The position numbers and the translations under genes were made by a program. Of a stretch of 64,000 bases of DNA, positions 50,414-59,170 are shown piece by piece. A model generated the notes under the pieces. That model did not search any database and was not told the origin of the DNA. It saw only the letters and a list, made by a program, of their open reading frames with translations. Position 1 is the stretch's first letter. Every line of letters begins with the position of its first letter. Location: the NCBI GenBank assembly GCA_964479595.1, contig CAYZMU010000003.1, forward strand, positions 1-64,000. Direction: 5' to 3'. Source of the DNA: Firm-04 sp964479595. GTDB lineage: Bacteria > Bacillota > Clostridia > Oscillospirales > Ruminococcaceae.

Positions 50414-51472
50414 TTACTCACCCTCCAAAAGCTTTTTGATTTCACAGAGGACCTCGTTCGGCGTCGGAATCACACCGCCGGTGCGCCCGAAGAACGCCAC
50501 GGGGAGCGCGCAGTCGAGCGCCAGCCGCACATCGTCCACCATTTGCCCCATGTTCATCTCCACCGAAAGCACCGCTTTCGCGCCGGCGCAGGCCTCTCTG
50601 AGCGCGTCCTTGGGGAACGGCCAGAGCGTCAGCGGACGGAAAAGCCCCGCCTTGATGCCCTGCTCGCGCGCCTTGTTCACGGCCGATTTCGCCACACGCG
50701 AGGCGGCCCCGAACGCCGTCACGACGATTTCGGCGTCCTGCGTCAGATAATTTTCCGAGCGCTGCTCCTCCCGCTCAATGACGCGGTAGCGCTCATAGCG
50801 CGCGAGGACCTGCTCCTCCAGATCCTTCGCCTCGATATAGAGCGAATTGACCACGTGGTGCTCTCTTTGCATTTTCGAGCCGTTTGCCGCCCAGGCGGAG
50901 CTGTCGCGCGGAGGCGCGAAACTTTCCGGAAACGCCACAGGCTCCATCATCTGCCCCAGCAGCCCGTCGAGCAGCAGCATGACGGGGGTGCGGTAGGTCT
51001 CCCCGAGCTCAAAGCCCAGCCCCACCAGCGTGACGATTTCCTGCACGGAATTGGGCGCCAGCACGATGAGATGGAAATCCCCGTGCCCCAGACCTTTTGT
51101 CGCCTGATGGTAGTCCTGCTGCGAGGGCTGAATGGACCCCAGACCCGGCCCGCCGCGTTCCACGTTCACGATAAGACAGGGCAAATCCGAGCCCGCGATG
51201 TAGGAAATCCCTTCGGACTTCAGCGAAATGCCGGGGGAGGAGGAGGAAGTCATGACGCGCGTGCCCGTCGACGCCGCGCCCAGAACCATATTGATGGCGG
51301 CGACTTCGGATTCCGCCTGCAGAAAAACGCCGCCGTGTTTGGGCATCTGCTTGGCGAGATATTCCGAAAGCTCTGTCTGCGGGGTGATGGGATAGCCGAA
51401 GAAACACTTGCAGCCCGCCCGAATCGCGGCCTCCGCGAGCGCTTCATTGCCTTTCATTAAGACTTTTTCCAC
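50414..51472 (-). CDS. 2-oxoacid:ferredoxin oxidoreductase, alpha subunit (VorB/KorA-like)
   Basis: 352 residues. MKGNEALAEAAIRAGCKCFFGYPITPQTELSE, the EVAAINMVLGAASTGTRVMTSSSSPGISL block and MLLLDGLLGQMMEPVAFP are hallmark alpha-subunit segments. Subunit order (ferredoxin, alpha, beta, gamma) matches 2-oxoisovalerate (branched-chain) or 2-oxoglutarate oxidoreductases; the substrate is not decided by sequence. GTG start at 51472 is chosen because AAAGGA lies eight bases upstream. Confidence 0.93.
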   Translation of the reverse strand: MEKVLMKGNEALAEAAIRAGCKCFFGYPITPQTELSEYLAKQMPKHGGVFLQAESEVAAINMVLGAASTGTRVMTSSSSPGISLKSEGISYIAGSDLPCLIVNVERGGPGLGSIQPSQQDYHQATKGLGHGDFHLIVLAPNSVQEIVTLVGLGFELGETYRTPVMLLLDGLLGQMMEPVAFPESFAPPRDSSAWAANGSKMQREHHVVNSLYIEAKDLEEQVLARYERYRVIEREEQRSENYLTQDAEIVVTAFGAASRVAKSAVNKAREQGIKAGLFRPLTLWPFPKDALREACAGAKAVLSVEMNMGQMVDDVRLALDCALPVAFFGRTGGVIPTPNEVLCEIKKLLEGE

Positions 51473-51485
51473 GAAAATCTTCCTT

Positions 51486-51692
51486 TCATTTCTCAATGAT
51501 AATCGCGCATTCCGGGCACATCATCGCGCACATGGCGCAGCCGACGCAGGCGGACTCATCCGTGCAGTACGCCGTAAAAACGCCTTCCTTGTTGCGTTTC
51601 TGCCGCCCGATGGCGATAAGCTGCTTCGGACAGGCGGTGGTGCAGAGTTCACAGCCCTTGCAGCGGTCAAAAATGACGCTCATTTTTGCCAT
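51486..51692 (-). CDS. 2-oxoacid:ferredoxin oxidoreductase, delta (2[4Fe-4S] ferredoxin) subunit
   Basis: 68 residues with two CxxCxxCxxxCP cluster motifs: CKGCELCTTACP and CVGCAMCAMMCP. It passes electrons from the TPP site to soluble ferredoxin. First gene of the operon that runs to vanZ-like; its promoter is about 40 bases upstream, divergent from the amidase. Confidence 0.93.
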   Translation of the reverse strand: MAKMSVIFDRCKGCELCTTACPKQLIAIGRQKRNKEGVFTAYCTDESACVGCAMCAMMCPECAIIIEK

Positions 51693-51734
51693 TCAAATCC
51701 CCGTCCTTTCTCTGGGAAATAGATTGCTCCTCTT

Positions 51735-51763
51735 ATTATAACACATTTTCCCCGCTTTTGCAA
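51735..51763 (-). promoter_or_regulatory. TG-extended promoter of the 2-oxoacid oxidoreductase operon
   Basis: Minus strand: TTGCAA (51763-51758), spacer AAGCGGGGAAAATGTGT (17), TATAAT (51740-51735). Confidence 0.87.
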
Positions 51764-51772
51764 GCGCGGCAC

Positions 51773-51801
51773 TTGCATTTTTGCGGAAAATGTGCTATAA
51801 T
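51773..51801 (+). promoter_or_regulatory. TG-extended promoter of the amidase gene
   Basis: TTGCAT (51773-51778), spacer TTTTGCGGAAAATGTGC (17), TATAAT (51796-51801). Its -35 is only nine bases from the -35 of the opposite promoter, so two polymerases cannot sit here at once. Confidence 0.87.
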
Positions 51802-51841
51802 AGGGAAGATAGACACCGAAATTTACCGGGAGTACGATTTT

Positions 51842-52642
51842 ATGGCAAAAAAACGAAAGATTCGCTGGGACCGCGTCTTCTATGTTTTCGGCCCCATCGT
51901 CCTCGTCATCCTGATTCTCTTAATCAGCTGCAATCAGGATTCCGCCTCCGACGAGAGCAGTCTGGACACGGTTTCCTCCAGCGTCGTTACGACGCAGTCC
52001 GGCGGGGCGGATTCCGCCGCGAATACTGCGGATGAATTCGTGGTCGTGATTGACCCGGGGCACGGCGGGGAGGACACCGGCACGAACGACGCCGCCGCCA
52101 CGCGCTTTGAAAAGGACGACAACCTCCGACTGGGGCTTGCCGTGCGCGACGCGCTGCTCAAATACCCCCATGTGCGCGTGCTCATGACGCGGGAAACGGA
52201 CGTCTTTGTGCAGCTGCAGGAGCGCTGCGACATCGCCAACAACGCGGACGCCGATTTGTTTCTCTCGCTGCACCGCAATTCCGCGACGGACGGCAGCGGC
52301 ATTGAAATCTGGGTGAGCAATTCCTCGAGCGGGGACAATACCATGGATAAGGCGTTCGCGCAGTACATCATGGAACTGTTAAAACAGAAAGGCATCTCCG
52401 AGGACAGGGGCATTCGCGAGGGCTTCCGCAATTCCGAGGGCATCGACGGCGACAACGGCGACAACTACTACGTCAATATCAACACGAATATGCCGAGCTG
52501 CCTTGTGGAGATGGGCTTTATGACTTCCGCGGAGGACAACGCGAACTTTGACGCCCATCTGCTCGACTACGCGGCCGCGTTTGCCGAGGCGATTACGGAT
52601 TTCGGCGCGGATAAAGGCCTTTACAGCAAGACGGCGGCTTAG
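51842..52642 (+). CDS. N-acetylmuramoyl-L-alanine amidase (Amidase_3), membrane-anchored
   Basis: 266 residues. N-terminal anchor (VFYVFGPIVLVILILLISC; the Cys could also be a lipobox-like residue), Ser/Thr linker, then a zinc amidase domain: VVIDPGHGGEDTG (first His), TRETD, FLSLHRNS (second His) and CLVEMGFMTS (catalytic Glu). Cleaves stem peptides from peptidoglycan in the wall. ATG at 51842 with GGGAG nine bases upstream. Confidence 0.94.
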   Translation: MAKKRKIRWDRVFYVFGPIVLVILILLISCNQDSASDESSLDTVSSSVVTTQSGGADSAANTADEFVVVIDPGHGGEDTGTNDAAATRFEKDDNLRLGLAVRDALLKYPHVRVLMTRETDVFVQLQERCDIANNADADLFLSLHRNSATDGSGIEIWVSNSSSGDNTMDKAFAQYIMELLKQKGISEDRGIREGFRNSEGIDGDNGDNYYVNINTNMPSCLVEMGFMTSAEDNANFDAHLLDYAAAFAEAITDFGADKGLYSKTAA

Positions 52643-52697
52643 AATCGCGGCATTTTGTGCTAAATCTCTGAATTTTTTATGAAAAATCGGAAAACGC

Positions 52698-52726
52698 TTG
52701 AAATTTCGCGCGGGATGTGTTATAAT
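52698..52726 (+). promoter_or_regulatory. TG-extended promoter before the acidic Cys-rich protein gene
   Basis: TTGAAA (52698-52703), spacer ending ATGTGT (17), TATAAT (52721-52726). Leader about 75 bases. Confidence 0.82.
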
Positions 52727-52809
52727 AAAGAGAGACCGTTGCGGCCGCATGGGCAGCGGTCACGGCGCGCGGAGCCGGGAAATTTGCCTTGCGGAGAAAG
52801 AGGAATGAA

Positions 52810-53127
52810 ATGAAAAAGTTTACAGCCTTTGCTCTCATCACCGCAGCAGCCGCTGCCACGACAGCCGGTTTCGTCCTTTGGAAACGCAAGCAGGACAATG
52901 CCGCCAACCACTATGACGACGACGATTTTGATGACGACGAGGAACTCTGCGAGGACTGCACGACCTGCAATGTCTGTGATGACGAGGATCTCGACGTGGA
53001 GATTCCCGAAGTCGGCGAGGAAACGGATGTAACCATCAACGTGAGCGAGGATACCGCCGCTGAGGAGCCCTCTGAGACTGCCGCTGAAGAAACCGGGGAA
53101 GAAGAGGCGGAGGAAAAAGAAGTCTGA
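52810..53127 (+). CDS. Small acidic membrane-anchored protein with CxxCxxCxxC
   Basis: 105 residues: N-terminal membrane helix (FTAFALITAAAAATTAGFVLW), basic KRKQ, then a strongly Asp/Glu-rich tail. Inside the acidic part is LCEDCTTCNVCDDED, four Cys at equal three-residue spacing, reminiscent of metal or Fe-S binding motifs, though no fold is recognised. ATG at 52810 with AGAGGA upstream. It has its own promoter and terminator, so it is a single-gene unit. Confidence 0.78.
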   Translation: MKKFTAFALITAAAAATTAGFVLWKRKQDNAANHYDDDDFDDDEELCEDCTTCNVCDDEDLDVEIPEVGEETDVTINVSEDTAAEEPSETAAEETGEEEAEEKEV

Positions 53128-53144
53128 GCTTTGAAGGCGCTTTG

Positions 53145-53176
53145 AAAACGGGAGGGCGATGCTTTCCCGTTTTTTC
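53145..53176 (+). terminator. Terminator of the acidic Cys-rich protein gene
   Basis: AAAACGGGA (53145-53153) pairs with TCCCGTTTT (53165-53173), followed by more T. Because it covers the first possible ATG (53159) of the next frame, the ttcA start is placed further downstream at 53195. Confidence 0.85.
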
Positions 53177-53194
53177 ATGCTCGGGGGGATATTT

Positions 53195-54177
53195 GTGCAG
53201 AAAATCTTGGGCTATCTGCGCCGCGCGGTGCAGGAATATGATTTGATTGAAAACGGCGACAAAATCGCGGTGGGGATTTCCGGCGGCAAGGACAGCATGA
53301 CGCTGCTCGCGGCGCTCAGGGCGTTCCAGCGCTTCGGGCTTTATGACTACACGCTTGTGGGCATCAGTCTGGACCTGCGCTTCGGCGATGTCCCGACCGA
53401 TTTCTCCGCTGTGGCGGCGTTCTGCGCGTCACTGGACGTGCCCTACGAAGTTGTCCCGACCCATATCGCGCGGATTGTCTTTGACGCGCGCGCGGAGGCA
53501 CACCCGTGCAGTCTGTGCGCGAAGATGCGCCGCGGCGCGCTCCACGACACGGCAAAGGCCTTGGGCTGCAATAAACTGGCGCTGGGTCACCACAACGACG
53601 ACGCCGTGGAAACCTTCCTGATGAACCTCTTTGTGGAGGGGAGAATCGGCTGTTTCGCGCCGAAATCCTATCTCTCGCGCAAAGACCTGACGCTTATCCG
53701 CCCGCTGTGTTTCGCGCCCGAGGCGGCNNNNNNNNNNNNNNNNNNNNNNNNNNNNNNNNNNNNNNNNNNNNNNNNNNNNNNNNNNNNNNNNNNNNNNNNN
53801 NNNNNNNNNNNNNNNNNNNNNNNNNNNTCTCGCGCAAAGACCTGACGCTTATCCGCCCGCTGTGTTTCGCGCCCGAGGCGGCTGTAGCGCGCGCGGCGAG
53901 GCAGAATGTCCCGGAGATTGTCAAGTCGCGCTGCCCCGCGGACGGCCACACCAAGCGCGAGGAGATGAAGGCGTTTATCGCGGCGCGCGAGCGCGAGGAG
54001 CCGGGTTTTCGCACGCGGATTTTCGGGGCGATGCGCAGGGCGAATGTGGACGGCTGGGGCGGAAAAACCTATTACCGCAGGCTTGCGATGGACGAGCCCG
54101 CCACCAACGGCAAGGCGGAGCGCTTCAAGCTGGCGGAGAACGGGGGTGAACGGCGCGGTGACGATTCTGGGGATTGA
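53195..54177 (+). CDS. ttcA: tRNA 2-thiocytidine synthetase TtcA-like (PP-loop), split by an assembly gap
   Basis: N-type PP-loop ATPase: SGGKDS at residues 29-34, then HPCSLCAKMRRG with the CxxC that holds the Fe-S cluster in TtcA, LALGHHNDDAVETFLMNL. It thiolates C32 of certain tRNAs. The gene is cut by the 100-N gap (53728-53827), but the 55 bases before the gap equal the 55 after it; removing the Ns and one copy gives one clean frame of 275 residues ending DDSGD. GTG at 53195 has GGGGGG six bases upstream; the family begins here (VQKILGYLRRAV). Confidence 0.88.
53728..53827. other. Scaffold gap inside ttcA (artefact, no missing DNA)
   Basis: The 55 bases at 53673-53727 recur exactly at 53828-53882, on both sides of the Ns. 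This is a contig-overlap join (k=55), and closing it restores the reading frame. Confidence 0.93.
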
Positions 54178-55183
54178 GAGTTCCTGCGACGAGACGGCGG
54201 CGGCTGTGGTGCGCGACGGGCGGGAGATTCTCTCGAATGTCATCGCCTCGCAGGCGCTTGAGCACGCGCAATACGGCGGGGTTGTACCCGAACTCGCCTC
54301 GCGCAGGCACGCGGAGAATCTGCTCGGGGTGGTCACGCGGGCGCTCTCGGACGCGGGGCTTACGCTTTCGGATGTGGACGCCGTTGCCGTGACATACGCG
54401 CCGGGGCTTATCGGCGCGCTGCTCGTCGGGGTGAGCTTCGCCAAGGGGCTTTCCATGATGACCGGCAAGCCGCTGATTCCCGTACATCACACGCAGGGGC
54501 ACGCGGCGGCGAATTACCCCGCGCACCCGGATCTGGAGCCGCCGTATCTCGCGCTGATTGTCAGCGGCGGGCACACGAGCATCGCCGCCGTGGAGGACTA
54601 CACCGTTTTTGAGACAGTTGGTTCCACGCGCGACGACGCGGCGGGAGAATGTTTTGACAAATGCGCGCGCGTGCTCGGAATGCCCTATCCCGGCGGCGCC
54701 AGACTCGACGAGGCGGCGCAGAAGGGCAACCCCGGCGCCCTGAAACTCCCCCGGGTGAAACTTTCCGGAAATCCCTTTGATTTCAGCTTTTCCGGGCTCA
54801 AGACCCATGTCGTCAACTTGGCGCAGAACGCGAGGCAGCGCGGCGAGGAACTCCCCGTAAACGATATAGCGGCGTCGCTGCAGCAGCGAATCGCGTCGGA
54901 GCTGGCCTTGAAAACCGTGGACGCCGCGCTCAGCCGAAACGCGCGTACGGTGGCGCTTTCGGGGGGTGTCGCCGCCAACAGCGGGGTGCGTGAGGCGCTG
55001 CGGGCCGCCTGCGAGGCGCGGGGGCTGAAGTTCTATATGCCGCCGCCTGAGCTTTGCGGGGACAACGCCGCCATGATCGCGGCACAGGGCTACTATAATT
55101 ACCGCGCGGGGATTGTGGCGGACGAAACGCTCAACGCCGCCGCCTCGAAGGATATGCGCGGATTCGCGGGGACAAAGACATGA
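54146..55183 (+). CDS. tsaD: tRNA N6-threonylcarbamoyladenosine synthase subunit TsaD
   Basis: 345 residues; with TsaB/TsaE makes t6A37 in ANN-decoding tRNAs. ILGIESSCDETAAAVV, SRRHAENL and HTQGHAAANYPAHP with the metal His pair, LIVSGGHTSI, and SGGVAANSGVREAL are the Kae1/TsaD signature. GTG at 54146 overlaps the ttcA end and has GGAG upstream. TsaB and TsaE are not nearby. Confidence 0.96.
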   Translation: MNGAVTILGIESSCDETAAAVVRDGREILSNVIASQALEHAQYGGVVPELASRRHAENLLGVVTRALSDAGLTLSDVDAVAVTYAPGLIGALLVGVSFAKGLSMMTGKPLIPVHHTQGHAAANYPAHPDLEPPYLALIVSGGHTSIAAVEDYTVFETVGSTRDDAAGECFDKCARVLGMPYPGGARLDEAAQKGNPGALKLPRVKLSGNPFDFSFSGLKTHVVNLAQNARQRGEELPVNDIAASLQQRIASELALKTVDAALSRNARTVALSGGVAANSGVREALRAACEARGLKFYMPPPELCGDNAAMIAAQGYYNYRAGIVADETLNAAASKDMRGFAGTKT

Positions 55184-55917
55184 AGATGGAATATGAGCGC
55201 CTCGGCGAGGGGATTTACGTCTGCCGCAGCGAACTCCACAGTTTCGGTACGGACGCGTTTTTGCTGGAGGGTTTTGCCGCGCACAAAGCCGGCGACACCG
55301 TCTGCGATCTGGGGACGGGCTGCGGCATCATTCCGCTGCTGATGTACCGCCGGGACCCGCCCAAAAAAGTCTACGCGCTCGACATTCAGCCCGAGGCGAT
55401 TATGCAGCTGCGCCTCGCCATCGGACGCAGCACCGCGCCTTTGAATATTGAGCCGATTTGCGCGGATTTGCGAAAGCTCTGGGTGCGCGCGCCCATTCAC
55501 GAGCTCGATTTGGTGACCTGCAACCCGCCCTACTACGCCCAAAACGCCGGGCTGCCGCCTCAGGACAGCGCCAGAATGGTCGCGCGGCACGAGGCGGAAT
55601 GCGATATCGGCGATGTCTGCGCCGCCGCCTCCAGACTGCTGCGCAATCACGGGCGGTTCTGCGTCTGCGGGCGCCCGGAGCGTCTCACGGACGTGTTCGC
55701 CGCGCTGCGCGCCAATCTTCTGGAGCCCAAGCGCCTGCGTTTTGTCTCCAAAACCCCTCAGACCGCGCCTTGGCTCTTCCTTCTGGAGGCGCTCAAATCC
55801 GCCAAGCCCTCGCTGCGTGTTGAGCCCGCGCTGTTCCTGCGCAGCGGCGGGGAACTTTCCGAAGACGCGGCGCGGCTCTGCCTCTTTGGCGACAGCGGGG
55901 AGGAGGAGCAGACGTGA
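55180..55917 (+). CDS. tRNA1(Val) (adenine37-N6)-methyltransferase-like protein
   Basis: 245 residues. SAM motif VCDLGTGCGIIPLLMY and catalytic NPPY in VTCNPPYYAQ place it in the TrmN6/YfiC group of N6-adenine methyltransferases. Substrate (tRNA or small molecule) is inferred from family and from the neighbouring RNA modification genes tsaD and rsmI. ATG overlaps the tsaD stop. Confidence 0.88.
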   Translation: MKMEYERLGEGIYVCRSELHSFGTDAFLLEGFAAHKAGDTVCDLGTGCGIIPLLMYRRDPPKKVYALDIQPEAIMQLRLAIGRSTAPLNIEPICADLRKLWVRAPIHELDLVTCNPPYYAQNAGLPPQDSARMVARHEAECDIGDVCAAASRLLRNHGRFCVCGRPERLTDVFAALRANLLEPKRLRFVSKTPQTAPWLFLLEALKSAKPSLRVEPALFLRSGGELSEDAARLCLFGDSGEEEQT

Positions 55918-56756
55918 GCGGAACGCTCTTTGTGACGGGCACGCCGATTGGAAACTTAAATGATATAACGCAAAGGCAAATTGAAACGCTCTCCAACGCG
56001 GATTTTATCGCCGCGGAGGACACGCGCGTCACAAGAGGGCTGCTCAGCCGCTTTGACATTCACACCGAGCTGGTGAGTTTCCACGAGCATAGCTCCGAGG
56101 AGCAGCTCACCCGGCTCGCGGACAGACTGCTCGCGGGGGAGGACTGCGCGCTGGTCACGGACGCGGGTATGCCCTGTGTCTCGGACCCGGGCAGCCGCCT
56201 TGTCGCGCGCTGCCATGAAATCGGGGTCGCCGTGCGCGTGGTGCCCGGCCCGAGCGCCGTCACCTCCGCGGTCGCGGTTTCGGGCTTTCGGGAGGGGCGT
56301 TTCTGCTTTGAGGGCTTTCTCCCCGTGCCGAAAAAACAGCGTCAGGAGCGGCTGGACGCGCTGCGGGACGAGCCGCGCGCGATGGTTTTCTATGAGGCGC
56401 CGCACAGACTTTCCGAAACGCTTTCGGATTTGTTCGCCGTTCTGGGCGAGCGGGAGCTGGCGGTCTGCAGGGAGCTGACCAAGATTTACGAGGAGAGTGT
56501 GCGCACCACCCTTTCCGCGGCAATCCAAAAGTATCGCGAGGAGGAGCCGCGCGGGGAGTTTGTGCTTGTGGTCGAGGGCAAAAAAACGCCCCCGGAGCGG
56601 GGGGACTTGGAAGAGGCGCTCGCGCGCGCGGCGCAAAGAGTGGACGCCGGGGAACGCGCGGCGGACGTTTGCCGCGAAATCGCCCGGGAAACGGGGGTTT
56701 CCAAACGCGAACTCTACGCTGCTTTGATAGAACGGCAAACCGCCGCGGAGGAATAG
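55914..56756 (+). CDS. rsmI: 16S rRNA (cytidine1402-2'-O)-methyltransferase
   Basis: 280 residues. Tetrapyrrole-methylase fold: LFVTGTPIGNLNDIT, EDTRVTRGLL, LVTDAGMPCVSDPGSRLV and VPGPSAVTSAVAVSG. Modifies C1402 in the decoding centre. GTG at 55914 overlaps the methyltransferase stop. A terminator covers its end. Confidence 0.96.
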   Translation: MSGTLFVTGTPIGNLNDITQRQIETLSNADFIAAEDTRVTRGLLSRFDIHTELVSFHEHSSEEQLTRLADRLLAGEDCALVTDAGMPCVSDPGSRLVARCHEIGVAVRVVPGPSAVTSAVAVSGFREGRFCFEGFLPVPKKQRQERLDALRDEPRAMVFYEAPHRLSETLSDLFAVLGERELAVCRELTKIYEESVRTTLSAAIQKYREEEPRGEFVLVVEGKKTPPERGDLEEALARAAQRVDAGERAADVCREIARETGVSKRELYAALIERQTAAEE

Positions 56757-56775
56757 TTCCGCGACGGTTTTTCTT
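56738..56775. terminator. Bidirectional terminator between rsmI and clpE-like
   Basis: AACCGCCGCGGA (56738-56749) pairs with TCCGCGACGGTT (56758-56769), one mismatch, followed by T5CTTTTA on the plus strand. The stem contains the rsmI stop codon. Confidence 0.82.
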
Positions 56776-59088
56776 TTACGTATCCAGCGCGATTTCGTCA
56801 TCCGCCACACGCAGCCGTACGCGCTGCAGCGGCTGGGGGGCGTTGATAATCGCGTTCGCGACGGCGTCTTCCACATGGTCGCGCAGCACTCTGCGGATGT
56901 CGCGCGCGCCGTATTTCTGTCCGTGGGATTTTTGCGCGACCCAGTTTAGCACCTCGTCGTCCCATTCGAGCAGAATCCCGCGCTCGGAAAGCGCGTCCGC
57001 CGTTTCCTTCAGCATAAGCCCGGCGATCTGGGCGTAATCCTCGACCGAAAGCGGCTTAAAGACGATGATTTCGTCCACCCGTCCGACAAACTCCGGCCTC
57101 AGGAATTCCTTGAGCGCCTTCATTGCCTTCTCCCGCGAGATGTCCTCCTCGGTGCGGTTGAAGCCCATGCCGGTGGATTTGTCCGTGCTGCCGGCGTTGG
57201 AGGTCATCACGAGAATCGTGTGCTCGAAGTTGATGGTGCGCCCCTGCGCGTCGTCGATTTTGCCCTCGTCGAGAATCTGCAGCAGCAAATTCATCACGTC
57301 CGGGTGCGCTTTCTCGATTTCGTCAAATAAGATTACGGAATACGGTCTGCGGCGGACTTTCTCCGTCAGCTGCCCCGCCTCATCATAGCCCACATAGCCC
57401 GGGGGCGAGCCAATCATCCGCGAGACCGCGAATTTCTCCATGTACTCGGTCATGTCCAGACGAATCAGCGGCTCCGTGGAATCGAAAAGCTCCTCCGAAA
57501 GCACCTTGACAAGCTCCGTTTTCCCGACGCCCGTGGGTCCGACAAAGATGAACGACGCGGGTCTGCGGCGGCTGCTCATCTGAATGCGGCTGCGCTTGAT
57601 GGCGCGGCAGAGCGCGGTAATCGCCTCCTGCTGACCGATGATTTTCTCGGAGAGATGGCTTTCGAGCTCCTGCAGCTTCAGAAACTCGCTCTCCTCGACC
57701 TTCTGCGCGGGGATTCCCGTCCAGATTTCGATGACGTGCGCCAGATCTCCCGGCTCGACCTCGACTTTCGCGGAATCCTGCCGCAGCTCGTCCATTCTGG
57801 CGTTCATGCGCAGCAGTTCGCCCTTGCGCTCCGCCAGAAGCTGGTAGTCGGGGCTGATGTCGGTTTCGATTTCGGAGATTTCCGCCTCCTTGGCGGTGAT
57901 GTTTGTCTGCAGCTGCTCCAGCTCGTTGAGCTCGGGGTGGCGGATGCTGACGTAGGCGCAGCTCTCGTCGAGCAGGTCAATCGCCTTGTCGGGCAGGAAA
58001 CGGTCCGTGATGTAGCGCTCCGCGAGCACGGCGCAGAGTCTGAGCATGGCGGGCGGAACCGAAACCTTGTGGAATTCCTCGTAATAGCGCGCCACGCCCT
58101 TGAGAATCTCCACGGTGTCCTCCACGGTCGGCTCGTCCACCTGCACGGGCTGGAAACGCCGCTCCAGCGCGCCGTCCTTTTCAATATACTTGCGGTACTC
58201 CGAGAAAGTCGTCGCCCCGATGACCTGCAGCTCCCCGCGTGAGAGGGCGGGCTTGAGAATGTTCGCGGCGTTCATGGAACCCTCGGAATCCCCCGCGCCC
58301 ACAAGGCTGTGCACCTCGTCGATGAACAGAATGACGTTGCCCTGCTCCTTGATTTCCTCTACAAGCCCTTTGACGCGGCTTTCAAACTGTCCGCGAAACT
58401 GTGTGCCCGCGACCAGAGCCGTCATGTCGAGCAGGTAGATTTTTTTATCTTTTAAGTGAAACGGCACGTCACCCGAGGCGATTCTCTGCGCGATGCCCTC
58501 CGCGACCGCCGTCTTGCCCACGCCGGGCTCGCCGATTAGGCAGGGGTTGTTCTTCTGGCGGCGCGAGAGAATCTGAATTACGCGCTGAATCTCCGCGTCA
58601 CGCCCGATTACCGCGTCCATCAGCCCGTCCTGCGCGCGCTGGCTGAGATTGGTGCAGTAGCCGTCAAGATATTTTAGGTGCTTGGGGCGATCCTGAGATT
58701 TCTGCTTTTTGGATTTGCCGTCGTCGCGCGGCTGTCTGGGCTTGCTGCCGTCGCCGCCTTGCGCCTTGGGCTTGGGTGGCTCATTGGGGGCGTCCTGCGC
58801 GCTTTCGGGGTTTGGGTCATCGGTGAACAGGCGCTGAATGAAATTCGGCATGGTGCTCGCGCCGCCCATCTCAAACGAACCCTCGTCGAGCATATCCATC
58901 ATCTGGTCGGACATCTGCTCAATATCCTCATCCGTCAGCCCCATGCGCTCCATGTACTCCTCGACCTGCGGGATTTGCCTTTCTTTCGCGCAGACAAGGC
59001 ACAGGCCCTCGTTTCGGCGTTCCGTGCCGTGCATGACGGTCATGAAGACCACAGCGGGACGTTTCTTGCATTGAGAACAAAGTATCAT
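56776..59088 (-). CDS. clpE: ClpE-like AAA+ protease ATPase
   Basis: 770 residues. N-terminal C4 zinc finger (Cys4, 7, 30, 33) as in ClpE, a Pro/Lys/Asp-rich linker, first AAA+ module with GEPGVGKT and ILFIDEVH, a coiled-coil middle domain (about 400-450), second module with GPTGVGKT and VILFDEIEKAH. The loop that docks ClpP in ClpC/E (VGF there) reads MGF before NRTEEDIS. It probably unfolds damaged proteins for ClpP. In Bacillus clpE is repressed by CtsR; no convincing CtsR site was recognised in the 82 bases upstream. ClpP is not in the window. Confidence 0.9.
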   Translation of the reverse strand: MILCSQCKKRPAVVFMTVMHGTERRNEGLCLVCAKERQIPQVEEYMERMGLTDEDIEQMSDQMMDMLDEGSFEMGGASTMPNFIQRLFTDDPNPESAQDAPNEPPKPKAQGGDGSKPRQPRDDGKSKKQKSQDRPKHLKYLDGYCTNLSQRAQDGLMDAVIGRDAEIQRVIQILSRRQKNNPCLIGEPGVGKTAVAEGIAQRIASGDVPFHLKDKKIYLLDMTALVAGTQFRGQFESRVKGLVEEIKEQGNVILFIDEVHSLVGAGDSEGSMNAANILKPALSRGELQVIGATTFSEYRKYIEKDGALERRFQPVQVDEPTVEDTVEILKGVARYYEEFHKVSVPPAMLRLCAVLAERYITDRFLPDKAIDLLDESCAYVSIRHPELNELEQLQTNITAKEAEISEIETDISPDYQLLAERKGELLRMNARMDELRQDSAKVEVEPGDLAHVIEIWTGIPAQKVEESEFLKLQELESHLSEKIIGQQEAITALCRAIKRSRIQMSSRRRPASFIFVGPTGVGKTELVKVLSEELFDSTEPLIRLDMTEYMEKFAVSRMIGSPPGYVGYDEAGQLTEKVRRRPYSVILFDEIEKAHPDVMNLLLQILDEGKIDDAQGRTINFEHTILVMTSNAGSTDKSTGMGFNRTEEDISREKAMKALKEFLRPEFVGRVDEIIVFKPLSVEDYAQIAGLMLKETADALSERGILLEWDDEVLNWVAQKSHGQKYGARDIRRVLRDHVEDAVANAIINAPQPLQRVRLRVADDEIALDT

Positions 59089-59170
59089 GATTCCTGACCG
59101 GCGGTCTCCCGCGCGGTGTCCATCCTTTCTTTAAACTATTCCCGGCGCCCGATGTTTCAGCCGGCTCGGG

